The translations under genes were made by a program, and so were the position numbers. Below are positions 54,001 to 60,232 of a DNA stretch of 64,000 nt, piece after piece; within the stretch, counting starts at the first letter, position 1; each line of letters begins with the position of its first letter. A model generated the notes under the pieces. It had not been told where the DNA came from and did no database searches. It saw only the letters and a list, made by a program, of their open reading frames with translations. Origin of the DNA: Methanoperedens sp049303315 (GTDB lineage: Archaea > Halobacteriota > Methanosarcinia > Methanosarcinales > Methanoperedenaceae). The DNA is taken from assembly GCA_049303315.1 (NCBI GenBank), contig JBAQMZ010000032.1, forward strand, positions 13,552 through 77,551. The letters run 5' to 3'.

Positions 54001-54598
54001 TGACGGAACACAGCCAGCCAGGCATCCGGCTAATTATCTCAATCCAAAGCCGTGTGAATACTGCCATGTCGCCGGAAATTTCAACGCGACGCCTGTGTAC
54101 CAGCATTATCCTGGTTCTACCTTCTCTGGACGTGTTGTGTACGATAGCACCAATTCCAGCAGGACTTGTGTTGCATGCCATAACAACAGCCAGGTGGCAA
54201 ACCTGAATCTGATATATGGAAGCTATGATGCAACCAAACTAAAGAACGCTACGGTATCCCATTACGCTGTTAACAGGTCGTTTGGCGAGAGTATGCCAGC
54301 GGCAGTAACGGGAATTCTTCCCAACACAAAGAATACGACAGGAACTAATTATGGATGCAATAAATGCCATGACGGCGGGGCGACAGGGCTGGATTATGGT
54401 AATGCCAGGAATATTCCATCAGGTCATAATAATATGGGAAGCAAGGGTATTTCCTGCCAGGAATCCTGCCATAATTCAAATCCCCAGGTTAATATAACAC
54501 TTCACGATAATAAAATAGGCCTGTATCTGAGTGCCGGCGGATGCTATTCATTGGGCTGCCACATGCAGCCAAGCACGGGGACAAAGAAGAAGAGGTAA
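45086..54598 (+). CDS. Giant secreted multihaem cytochrome c, about 65 haem motifs
   Basis: 3170 residues. Signal peptide at about 18-40. By hand count 65 haem sites: 62 CX2CH, one CX3CH (CQESCH) and two CX4CH (CNGAACH, CYSLGCH). Residues 41-200 are beta-rich; haems 1-7 span about 215-450; a haem-free beta-sandwich region fills about 455-945; then 58 haems follow. Haems 10-57 are four successive 12-haem repeats of 454-469 residues, and 58-65 a partial fifth. NxS/T sequons are very dense. No C-terminal anchor is seen (ends in TGTKKKR). It probably forms an extracellular wire through the S-layer. The partner gene starts 2 bases later. Confidence 0.93.
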   Translation: MAAKTHGDGNLHKTRKKTIFLALLIFGAIVFSAMPAEAAHANSVVTFTDKKTYMGWWVDPTKNGVGYTYVGVDTAPLDVYVYAMVLDSKGTIIKGEESQLSGYVVDYKRLAPGGASGHHIEYYGQTVFGNMSLTFTDDGSLSGDIAGDGVYVAKVTLDKTKGATLAGDHMVMNVTVSYPGMASDTQQILISGFYCMNGVQSGAGHAQHTSQTGTSANCAVCHHGYEHWFENVSKTFRDDQLDIHMFKTNPPDPDGTTSNGFDANRWNWSDDGGAGGLNTFEAQVPGSKYCAFCHEVSGSATYDYGAGDRTNMADRPSCNGAACHTITEINKTTVPAWTQAAMPSVPSTTTRAAYNITKSEKHAHDSVGVDTVPCVSCHRTTHSLELPNRTSTDYTDLSGRCLSCHSLFNKHNANVSCIKCHGNDTHNIRFLQQNLSYDWSTTNIVTCDNCHTNTTFSGSLGLNAPQVPYTNHSGDGDAGQKWGDYWTSKNQQAAVGGSNLIQSSTVVVWSQSVQYGSTTALSGAQTEDGTYDTLTEGLKSVAPVDYYTYVDSNSTAYGTVTNWSNIQNASDGTAFANLTEVLSTSGSDTYFGSNTKSAGTTTDAGNVAAIDDTNATLLVTGDSVSAGIWGGGDIGIGNITSVNLFTRLMTTGNENYIINYDIGGVAGPAGTAAAASAIALTNYSRNVTTDRSWKWDDIMKLNATANLETVGGASSILVDAIWIRVNYTSARGLASTMVFAGVPVSDNYYLEMNYKTINDTYDIYVHDGKNWTDRGNLTATTFTVFNITLSNAEYNAGAPEVLIRDKNATATTGNISIDYMRIHGWTADTSHQEINLNHNFTGIPKYAASETAEYTLTAKGYVTAGENFDIYYYDYDSSGYQLLKSAAFPTSNGWVNWTIPYSSISSSGNASIQFRDSNKTRNDNVVNNFYLDYVAIKADNYKYLPCYYCHALLANHLPRAIGDIEWVQSGPGGNNPDNSTAFGTSYWCANCHYNGSSAAGSYRYNGSLWSPAPPLVNINNVQNNSGSWYQHDVASNFTDAKCKECHGTAAAIKTTKDFPHAVEVGSSGGANCTACHNAGGSAGTGRLVNFTAMNDTNAIHKNLNSGATTSLPAENKKCWACHGNGSEPGSGHPTNYKTPYSCTSCHVNGAGQNLNFTPGNTLLNVTQHYWNGSNISTANATSCYACHNRSEMMVGLNLDPDGAASVYGGANGGSNSSSHYGKKRSDMAGWDTTTYCTYCHNTTTNNATFYVSSFNNTIFNHTSRATTPLCTTCHNTGRIHNSTLAKPVSNDSYCSTCHGTSGTAATNNKVKHKTLYCTECHANSLTGTLAGKDIHAIKYLTQSNTFATSNTSAVNCVTCHQTTTVDSSLTGFTPFKIKTPTRHSDNVSNGSVWDGYWTNTTPQTACIYCHNNTLHNATPLGRILQWNQNYNMYGSIGATNSSCGDCHYKGDSNYTQMNSSFTSAGLKTPPEITNGTNWKGNSSNYYNHSLDTYYDQDCKNCHGSLLSASANMSEFLHNAAIGVAGGANCTACHNIGGTAGSGKLVNFSAINDSNAIHKNLNSGATNSSNATAENKKCWACHGNGGEPSGHPSNYKTPYNCISCHVQGAGQNLNFTPQSILNVTQHYWNGTSVITANATSCYVCHNRSEMMAGLALDPDGAGTGVYSGSNGGNNSVSHYGKKRGDMAAMANTTYCSYCHNNATSVFPFINATNNRTIANHSLNYPATNPECKECHSYGRLHNSTIYRPAFALPNSTYCLVCHGSGGSATIKNLERHNSTSATALNCTQCHLNSSKSIHPVRYLQQNSAWDISKTNAVNCTTCHQGSGFSGFGTAPITPKPMNHSTNTYSGALWNSTPGYWTNTSQQSSCDYCHGKIALHNTSGLGNITRVKGSNTVRQALANSTWCANCHYSGATGYAGTSFYPEPPEITNASGKVLLKARDNTNFYNHSQDMATGYNDSKCKNCHDNALDAGATSLNFSHNVAAGGGGANCTNCHYIGGSVQNINITAINDASSIHKDLNKDTTASDNGYNDSKKCWACHGNGQEPSGHPTRYKTPYNCTDCHVSGSQNFNYTPNNTILNVTQHYWNGASIKTPAATSCHACHNTTGMIIAANDPDGASSNVYSGANGGNYSVSHYGKKRNDMAVQQNTTPYCDNCHNSSSAFPFIDNANKTIANHSQNYPVTNPGCKDCHSGGRIHNSTLYKTSLDPLPNATYCTGCHGVGGSASKNNLERHNGTGTSCSSCHLNTSRNIHPVNYLQQDNTWATTKASAVNCTSCHQGSGMSGFGTAPRVPVLNHSTNTYSGALWNNTPGYWTNTSQQSSCNYCHGTFALHNTSGLGNITKVKGTNTVRQGFTGGYWCANCHYSGAANYSGTQFTPQPPEVLNISGLVPSVANDGTQFYNHSGDLASSYDDAKCKTCHNNNLGGSATSLNFTHSLGTGGGGANCTSCHGLAGTLADGKRINHTAMNSSIHKDLNKDATASDSNYSDSKKCWACHGDGTEPDGHPTRYKTPYNCVDCHVQGAGQNFNYTPSNTLLNVTQHYWNGTSINTTAAATCYICHNKSEMMVGLTLDPDGASSNIYSGANGGNLSVSHYGKKRSDMAVMGNTTYCNYCHNNLSSVFPFINAINNKTIANHSLNYAATNPACSDCHSSGRLHDGTLYKPVFSLSNSTYCLSCHGNNGTGGTNYTGAATGYKEKHNNSICTECHLNSTKSIHPVRYLRQNSTWSTTNGSAVNCTSCHQGSGLAGFGKAPLVQTPIWHSNSSYSGKRWNGSQKAFWDNTSQQSSCDYCHGKIALHNDSGLGNSTKIQNGNQKNQSLSGSYWCSNCHYDGAAPGGKYKYLGNLFDPKPPEILNKTGLVPANSSDGMPFQNHTDNVAVKYDDERCSNCHLSDATTSAAFLHKLNESKPEAGGKDCLSCHATTANDPNGPPTTRRINATAFVNFSVHRNLNNNTLPSAAMSFNNASVACWACHGDGTQPARHPANYLNPKPCEYCHVAGNFNATPVYQHYPGSTFSGRVVYDSTNSSRTCVACHNNSQVANLNLIYGSYDATKLKNATVSHYAVNRSFGESMPAAVTGILPNTKNTTGTNYGCNKCHDGGATGLDYGNARNIPSGHNNMGSKGISCQESCHNSNPQVNITLHDNKIGLYLSAGGCYSLGCHMQPSTGTKKKR
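48209..53734 (+). repeat. Four tandem 12-haem coding repeats
   Basis: Units begin at the CKxCH codons at 48209, 49577, 50966 and 52328, and a partial fifth at 53735. Each has twelve haem motifs in the same order, including CWACHG with GHPxxYKTPY, NVTQHYWNG, SHYGKKR.DMA and TNTSQQSSCDYCHG (the last three units are most alike). Unit length is 1368-1407 bases. Similarity is visible in the DNA, so recent unequal crossing-over is likely. Confidence 0.9.
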
Positions 54599-54600
54599 CT

Positions 54601-57462
54601 ATGAAAAAATTAATTTTATTCCTGATTGTGCTTTTGATGATAACAACGGCATCCACCGGCATAGAGCAGCATGCAGGTTTCCCCATCAATACAGGCAGCG
54701 CGATAAAAACACGTGTAATCGCACAGGATATTGACGGTGATGGAAAGATTGAGATAATAGCGGCATCCGAGAACAGGATGGTCAAGGTATTTGATTCTAC
54801 GGGAACGCTTAAATGGGAGAACACTGGCGGAAAGTCCGAGAACGATGAAGCAAGAACCCCTTTCATAAGTAACCTGAGCGGTGACAGCAGGCTTGAAATA
54901 CTGTCATACGGAAATCCGGGTTGCTCTAGTCCTGATAGTTGTACTGCTTCAGGCGCAACTTTTTATATGTGGGATGCTTCCGGCATTAAACTCAGGGAAA
55001 TCTGGATTGGTAAATATCTTGTCTCCCCACCAGCAGTCACAAAGGAAGGAATTATCCTCGCAGGGGTAGCGAATGCTTCACAGGGGACTAAGACCCAGGC
55101 TACAGGAGTTTATGCCTTCAATCCAGAGGGAACCGCTCTCTGGTATCTTGAACTTGGCAGGAGCGTGAATTATAAAGCGTCAATCCAGGTTGGCGACATA
55201 GATGGAGACGGCATGGATGAAGCTGTAATACTGACCCATGATATAAACGCCCCTTATCCGGCAGATGGAAAAGTATGGGTAATAAAAGTGGACTATGCCG
55301 GGGGAACCGTACTCTGGAGCGCCGACCTTGGAGGCGATGCCAGGGGTGCTGCGATAGCTGACCTGGATAATGACGGCAAGAATGAAGTCGTTGTAACCTC
55401 ATCCTCAGGACTATATATTTTCGATAGGAATGGGGCTCAAATTAATAAGTTTAATATAATCAGTAATAAAGCAGCTCCGGCAATTGGGGATATAGACGGG
55501 GACGGTGTGAATGAAGTTGTAACAGCATCAAGCGATGACAAGAAAATATACATAATTAGTAAAGGAAATTTAAGGGATTTTTCATCTATCGGCAGGATAA
55601 CAACGAATGCGGCTCTTGGCGACCTGAACGGGGACGGGGAGCTTGAGATAGCCGGAGGCGACAATTACGGTTCCATGTATATCTGGGATTATAATGGGAA
55701 CTTGATGGAACAGGCGAGGGTTACTTTTGATGAGTTCACTTCAGCGCTCATAACTGACCTGGATAAAGACGGCAACAAGGAAGTTATAATGGGAAATAAC
55801 AATGGCTACATCTATGCTTTTACCTTTATGAGCAAACCAAAAGATACAATTCCTCCAGTGACTACCGATAACACCGATGAATTGTGGCATAACTCAAACG
55901 TAGCTATCACCCTGACCGCAGTGGATGAAAATTCCGGCGTTGCAGCCGCGTACTACACGATTGACGGTTCCGAACCGACAATAAATTCTGAAAAAGGAAA
56001 TACGATAACCCTATCAGAAGACGGGATATACACGCTCAAATACTTCAGTGTGGATAATGCGGGCAATGTTGAGAAGACAAAATCTGCGGTTGTGAGGATT
56101 GATAAAACTCCCCCGGCAACGAAGGATAATGCGGATAGGCTTTGGCATAACGGTACTGTTACGGTTACCCTGACACCGTCTGATACAGGGTCGGGATTAA
56201 AAGAAACGTATTATATCGTCGATGATGGTGTTCCAGTCATGGGAACAGATATTACCATCAGCGGCGAAGGAAACCACACGATAAAATACTATAGCGTGGA
56301 TAATGCGGGAAATGCAGAACCATTAAAAGAGACAGAAGTCAGGATAGACAATACATCTCCTGTAACATCCGACGACTCTGATAATAAGTGGTACAATAAG
56401 GATGTTATTTTAAATTTGAATGCCAGGGATACATTGTCCGGAGTTGAAGCTTTATATTACTCAATTGGCGGCTCACCGGGTAAATCCGATTCAGGCACCA
56501 CTACCCTGCCATTCTCATCTGAGGGTGTGCATATTATTGATTATTATAGTGTGGATAACGCAGGGAATATAGAATCAACTAAAACTGCTGTTGTAAGGAT
56601 TGATAAGACAAATCCGATTACAGTGGACGATGCCGATGGGGAATGGCATAATTCAGGCGTGGTTGTAAAACTTACAGCATCCGACAATTTAGCCGGTCCT
56701 GCATCCACATATTACAGCGTGACTTCAGGTACAGCGACATGGCTTGAATCGATGTTTTCATGGCTAAAAACTGTTACCGGACAAAACACAACCCAGCAGG
56801 GTGAAAATGTAGCCATATCTGATGAGGGAATTTTCAATGTACATTATTATAGCACGGATAATGCAGGCAATATGGAACCTGAAAAAGTATCCGGTCTTGT
56901 AAAGATAGACAGGACACCGCCGGTTTTGGCGGTAAGTTCTCCGGTGAGTAAGACCTACCTGCACTCGGATATAATCACGTTTGGCTTCTCGGCAGAGGAT
57001 TCGCTTTCGGGAATCAGAACCACAAATTCAGCCATAGACGGCGCACGGCAGGTAACGAACGGACAGAGCTTTTCAATGCTGGGGTTGGATTTCGGCGCGC
57101 ATGAATTTACTCTCACTTCCGGGGACAATGCAGGGAATACCAACAGCCAGAAGGTAGTTTTCAATGTGATTGCCACAATAGACAGCCTCCAGGCGCTCAC
57201 CGAACAGGGCACTTCCGGCAGTTCAGTATCAGCACTTACCGGCAGTTCCAGTGCCTGGATAACAAGTAACGGTGTAGCCAACAGTTTGAAGGCCAAGCTT
57301 AACTCGGCAAAGGCAAAGATAAATGCAGGACAGAATGCTGCTGCCAGGAACATTCTTGAGGCTTATGTGAATGAGGTTGAGGCGCAGACCGGGAAGGCTA
57401 TAACACCCGAAGGGGCGGGCATTCTCAAGGCTGAGGCAAGGTATGTGATAGAGCGGCTGTAA
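54601..57462 (+). CDS. Surface protein: beta-propeller, OmpL47-type repeats, FIMAR domain
   Basis: 953 residues from ATG 54601 (AGAGGT six bases upstream). Signal peptide at 1-20. Residues about 20-420: FG-GAP/VCBS-like propeller blades (DIDGDGKIEIIAAS, DIDGDGMDEAVIL, DLDNDGKNEVVVT, DLNGDGELEIAGG) with Ca-binding DxDGDG loops. Residues about 425-830: four to five Ig-like OmpL47-type repeats, each with W(H/Y)N, GV..YY and NAGN. The end (NILEAYVNEVEAQTGKAITP) is a FIMAR domain. Its tight coupling to the 65-haem cytochrome suggests it helps assemble or dock that protein. Confidence 0.88.
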   Translation: MKKLILFLIVLLMITTASTGIEQHAGFPINTGSAIKTRVIAQDIDGDGKIEIIAASENRMVKVFDSTGTLKWENTGGKSENDEARTPFISNLSGDSRLEILSYGNPGCSSPDSCTASGATFYMWDASGIKLREIWIGKYLVSPPAVTKEGIILAGVANASQGTKTQATGVYAFNPEGTALWYLELGRSVNYKASIQVGDIDGDGMDEAVILTHDINAPYPADGKVWVIKVDYAGGTVLWSADLGGDARGAAIADLDNDGKNEVVVTSSSGLYIFDRNGAQINKFNIISNKAAPAIGDIDGDGVNEVVTASSDDKKIYIISKGNLRDFSSIGRITTNAALGDLNGDGELEIAGGDNYGSMYIWDYNGNLMEQARVTFDEFTSALITDLDKDGNKEVIMGNNNGYIYAFTFMSKPKDTIPPVTTDNTDELWHNSNVAITLTAVDENSGVAAAYYTIDGSEPTINSEKGNTITLSEDGIYTLKYFSVDNAGNVEKTKSAVVRIDKTPPATKDNADRLWHNGTVTVTLTPSDTGSGLKETYYIVDDGVPVMGTDITISGEGNHTIKYYSVDNAGNAEPLKETEVRIDNTSPVTSDDSDNKWYNKDVILNLNARDTLSGVEALYYSIGGSPGKSDSGTTTLPFSSEGVHIIDYYSVDNAGNIESTKTAVVRIDKTNPITVDDADGEWHNSGVVVKLTASDNLAGPASTYYSVTSGTATWLESMFSWLKTVTGQNTTQQGENVAISDEGIFNVHYYSTDNAGNMEPEKVSGLVKIDRTPPVLAVSSPVSKTYLHSDIITFGFSAEDSLSGIRTTNSAIDGARQVTNGQSFSMLGLDFGAHEFTLTSGDNAGNTNSQKVVFNVIATIDSLQALTEQGTSGSSVSALTGSSSAWITSNGVANSLKAKLNSAKAKINAGQNAAARNILEAYVNEVEAQTGKAITPEGAGILKAEARYVIERL

Positions 57463-57499
57463 GGAGCCAATATAATTAAATACGATTTTTTACTTATGT

Positions 57500-57590
57500 G
57501 CCCGGTTACGTTGACCAGGCTGCGAGGACTCTTGAGGCTGTGGAGTTGTGATTGCGGGGATTTACGGATGGAAAATGGTTTTTTCATAAC
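57500..57590 (+). pseudogene. Duplicated 3' tail of the helicase gene
   Basis: Reads VDQAARTLEAVEL and then a stop, against LDQAARALEAVEL in the helicase ending at 44884; the DNA match continues to about 57575 after a two-base insertion (GTTGTGATTGC against GTTGATTGC). Only the end of the gene is present. It lies on the same strand as the helicase, 12.6 kb away, exactly past the cytochrome operon. Bases 57591-57704 contain only a doubtful 41-codon frame. Confidence 0.78.
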
Positions 57591-57704
57591 TTATGCGTAA
57601 AATAAGCCACAACCTCGCCAACAACGCTGTCGATTCTTACAAACCCGAACAACTAAAACTGCACGCTGGTGATATCTATTTTAATTCCTTTCATCAGTTT
57701 GGGC

Positions 57705-58499
57705 TTATTCCACAATAATCCCCGCATAACCCACAACCGCAGCTAAATCTCCTGTTGTATCACCGCTTGTACTGTATTTGAGCAGGGTGGCTTTTTTCGC
57801 GCCAAGCTTTTTCGTTGCCGTAAGCATCGCAGCTATCGGGCCATATCCGCAGACGCTGGCATTGCGCTCATACAACTTGCGGTAAAATCCCGGGACATCG
57901 AATTCCAGAATTGAGCTTATATAATACGCATCATTCTCCCGCGCCACTTTATCAGGTTTATAATGGGTAAAATCGCTTGATGCTATTATCACGACTTTCT
58001 TCCTGACCTTCCGAACCGCCTCGGCAAGTTCCATCCCCACATCCAGCGCCGTCTCCTCATCCTGCATTCCCATGCAGATGGGGACAATATTGAAATCCCC
58101 AAACCTGTGCTGCAAAAAAGGAAGCTGTACTTCTATGGAATGCTCGTATTTGTGGGCTGTCTCATCAAGGTCGATTATCCTTTTCGGAAGCGCTTTGATA
58201 AACTCACTGTCCGAGCCGACTTCCCCGAGCGGCGTGCTCCATGATTCGCCGGAAACGGATACAGGTGAGCCGTATCCTGTATGATTTGGCCCGAGCATCA
58301 CGAACGTATCGGCTCTGGGCAATGCTGAATATACGTATGCTGCGGTGTTTCCGGAATAGATATAACCGGCGTGGGGCACCACAGCCCCCAAAACCTGTCT
58401 TTCGCCTGGCGGGACGCCTTCAAAGCACCTGCTGATTTCCCTGTCCAGGTCGTTTTTACTGCGCGGGTAAAACTGCCCCGAGACTGCGGGTGCTCTCAT
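57705..58499 (-). CDS. amrB: Memo family protein (AmmeMemoRadiSam protein B)
   Basis: 264 residues. MRAPAVSGQFYPRSKNDLDR, VVPHAGYIYSGNTAAYVYSA, LGPNHTGYG, EHSIEVQLPFLQ and SSDFTHY carry the conserved His/Asp/Cys set of the Memo fold, related to extradiol dioxygenases. Its substrate is unknown. It follows rps2 by 19 bases in the conserved archaeal ribosomal operon. A diverged copy of its last codons lies at 31092. Confidence 0.92.
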   Translation of the reverse strand: MRAPAVSGQFYPRSKNDLDREISRCFEGVPPGERQVLGAVVPHAGYIYSGNTAAYVYSALPRADTFVMLGPNHTGYGSPVSVSGESWSTPLGEVGSDSEFIKALPKRIIDLDETAHKYEHSIEVQLPFLQHRFGDFNIVPICMGMQDEETALDVGMELAEAVRKVRKKVVIIASSDFTHYKPDKVARENDAYYISSILEFDVPGFYRKLYERNASVCGYGPIAAMLTATKKLGAKKATLLKYSTSGDTTGDLAAVVGYAGIIVE

Positions 58500-58518
58500 A
58501 TTCGTTTATAATTTTCGT

Positions 58519-59154
58519 TTATAATTCAGCTTCGAAATCAGCTACAGTATAGGTTATTGAATCTCCTCTTTCCTCAAGCGTCTTTTTTGCCATGAGCCAG
58601 TATATCAATGCGAGGGCTTTTCTTCCCTTGTTATTGGTGGGGATCACAAAGTCAACATTGGAGGTCGAATTGTTGGTATCGCAAAGACCAATGACAGGTA
58701 TACCGATATTAACTGCCTCATTCACTGCCTGCAGATCTCCTGAAGGGTCTGTTACTACAAGGATGTCGGGTTCTATGAATAAATGCAACTTCGGGTTTGT
58801 CATAGTACCGGGAATGAACCTGCCCGTTACCGCTCTTGCTCCTATCACTTTTGCGAACATCTCGGACGGATAATGGCCATATTGCCTTGCCGAAACTACC
58901 AGTATTTTTTGCGGATCGTATTTTGCAAGCAATTTCGCTGCAAGCCGTATCCGCTGGTCGGTTGCCTGTATATCAAGGACATATAAGCCGTCTGTCCTCA
59001 CACGATATACAAACCGCATCATTTCTTTTGTCTTTTGCTGTGTTCCTATATGAATTCCCGCTGTGAGATACTCATCCTGGGGAATAATAGATTCATAACC
59101 TGTATCCTGTTTTACATCCTGTTTGATATCAATGACATTTTCCATTTCAATCAC
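58519..59154 (-). CDS. rps2: 30S ribosomal protein S2
   Basis: 211 residues: TAGIHIGTQQKTKEMMRFVY, ILVVSARQYGHYPSEMFAKV, GRFIPGTMTNP and VTDPSGDLQAVNEAVNIGIP are archaeal S2 features. Starts are possible at 59154 or three codons later. Between rpoK (3 bases upstream) and memo. Confidence 0.97.
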   Translation of the reverse strand: MIEMENVIDIKQDVKQDTGYESIIPQDEYLTAGIHIGTQQKTKEMMRFVYRVRTDGLYVLDIQATDQRIRLAAKLLAKYDPQKILVVSARQYGHYPSEMFAKVIGARAVTGRFIPGTMTNPKLHLFIEPDILVVTDPSGDLQAVNEAVNIGIPVIGLCDTNNSTSNVDFVIPTNNKGRKALALIYWLMAKKTLEERGDSITYTVADFEAEL

Positions 59155-59157
59155 ACC

Positions 59158-59364
59158 TCAAGCTGCTTTTTTCATAGTTTTTACCGCTCTTTTCACTGTA
59201 ATGGGGATTACGCCTTTTTCCAATTCCATCATTGCAATATCGATGGGTTCACCCCTGCCTATATCTATCAATACCGGAGCACCCAGAGAAATCTGGAGCG
59301 CCCTTGCGCCGATAATCCTTGCGCGCTCATATCGTGTTAATTTAGTTTCACTCACCTGCGTCAC
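59158..59364 (-). CDS. rpoK: RNA polymerase subunit K (Rpb6)
   Basis: 68 residues: KLTRYERARIIGARALQISL and GAPVLIDI with GEPIDIAMMELEKGVIPITV. The subunit clamps the largest subunit. Normal archaeal length. 3 bases before rps2. Confidence 0.95.
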   Translation of the reverse strand: MTQVSETKLTRYERARIIGARALQISLGAPVLIDIGRGEPIDIAMMELEKGVIPITVKRAVKTMKKAA

Positions 59365-59477
59365 CTCAAAACAAATACCCGAAAGTTTAATAAATGCTAT
59401 CTATTTTCACATAATTTTTTTCCCAGAGTCCCTCTGAGAGTGGTTCATGTTCTATTCATTAGCCGTTTCCTGAGAAA

Positions 59478-59552
59478 TGGGGTTGTTGAGATTTGAACTC
59501 AAGTCACGGCGTCCCGAACGCCATAGGATGGACCAGGCTACCCTACAACCCC
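59478..59552 (-). tRNA. tRNA-Pro (CGG)
   Basis: Acceptor GGGGTTG/CAACCCC, anticodon stem TGGCG/CGCCG (one T-G pair) with loop TTCGGGA giving anticodon CGG, T-arm TTGAG-TTCAAAT-CTCAA, discriminator A. No intron and no encoded CCA. It sits between rpoN and rpoK on the operon strand and is probably cut from the polycistronic transcript. Confidence 0.95.
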
Positions 59553-59555
59553 TCC

Positions 59556-59741
59556 TCACTGGTACGGTGCAAGCAGGTCCACCAGCTCTACATGAGTCAG
59601 CAGCATTCGCCTGCAGCAGTATCGTTCGATTCCGAGATCGTCGAGTACTTTACCTGCGTCTTCAGTTTCGCTTCGTTTTTTGAATTCATCCCATACGCTG
59701 GAGATGACTTTACCGCATGAAAAGCATCGTACCGGTATCAT
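59556..59741 (-). CDS. rpoN: RNA polymerase subunit N (Rpb10)
   Basis: 61 residues with the atypical zinc site: MIPVRCFSCGKVI and YCCRRMLLTHVEL. Normal archaeal length. Follows rps9 by 3 bases. Confidence 0.96.
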   Translation of the reverse strand: MIPVRCFSCGKVISSVWDEFKKRSETEDAGKVLDDLGIERYCCRRMLLTHVELVDLLAPYQ

Positions 59742-59744
59742 GTT

Positions 59745-60143
59745 TCACCTGTATGATTTCTGTCTTCTCTTTCTTGCGCCGCGGCCGCCGAATCTCTTGG
59801 GCAGCATGTAGCGCGTGTCATTTACGAGCAAACTCCTGTCATACTGTGCCATTGCGTCGCGCAGTGCCATATCGTTTGTCCATTCCACAAGACCTCTGGC
59901 AATAGCAGTTCGCACAGCGCCTGCCTGCCCGAAGATGCCGCCTCCGTGTACATCCACATCGATATCCACGGTCGGAATAACATTGCCTGCAAAGTCAAGT
60001 GGTTCTGACATTTTAAGCCTGATGAGTTCAGGTTCTACGATTTCAATGGGTTTCTTATTCACCCTTATGCGCCCTTTTCCTTCCCGTATTGTTGCACGGG
60101 CAATTGCGGTTTTTCTTTTTCCTGATGAGTTAACGATCTTCAT
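59745..60143 (-). CDS. rps9: 30S ribosomal protein S9
   Basis: 132 residues: SSGKRKTAIARATIREGKGR, VDVHGGGIFGQAGAVRTAIA and the basic C-terminus KRFGGRGARKRRQKSYR. The start codon is the last three bases of a perfect 10-bp hairpin (60141-60164) whose 4-base loop reads GGTG on the coding strand, a Shine-Dalgarno core. Confidence 0.96.
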   Translation of the reverse strand: MKIVNSSGKRKTAIARATIREGKGRIRVNKKPIEIVEPELIRLKMSEPLDFAGNVIPTVDIDVDVHGGGIFGQAGAVRTAIARGLVEWTNDMALRDAMAQYDRSLLVNDTRYMLPKRFGGRGARKRRQKSYR

Positions 60144-60218
60144 AAAGCGACACCTCGCTTTATGAAGTACAGGGTATGCTCTGCATACCCTTCTTTTGTT
60201 AAAACTTTCTTAAAGTTT
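60141..60218 (-). promoter_or_regulatory. rpl13-rps9 spacer of three hairpins; RBS in a hairpin loop
   Basis: Coding-strand order: AAAACTTT/AAAGTTTT (about 60200-60218), GGGTATGC/GCATACCC (60172-60190) and CATAAAGCGA/TCGCTTTATG (60141-60164) with loop GGTG. The last hairpin contains both the ribosome-binding site (loop) and the AUG (end of the stem). The same hairpin types in the same order occur next to rps10 (1658-1819). Confidence 0.75.
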
Positions 60219-60232
60219 TTCATGCAAAACTC

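Noticed and set aside
57593..57718. 41-codon frame between the helicase tail and memo (MRKISHNLANNAVDSYKPEQ...)
   Set aside because: It looks somewhat protein-like (GDIYFNSFHQFGLIP) and could be a fragment of a lost gene, but it overlaps the memo 3' end and no family can be named.
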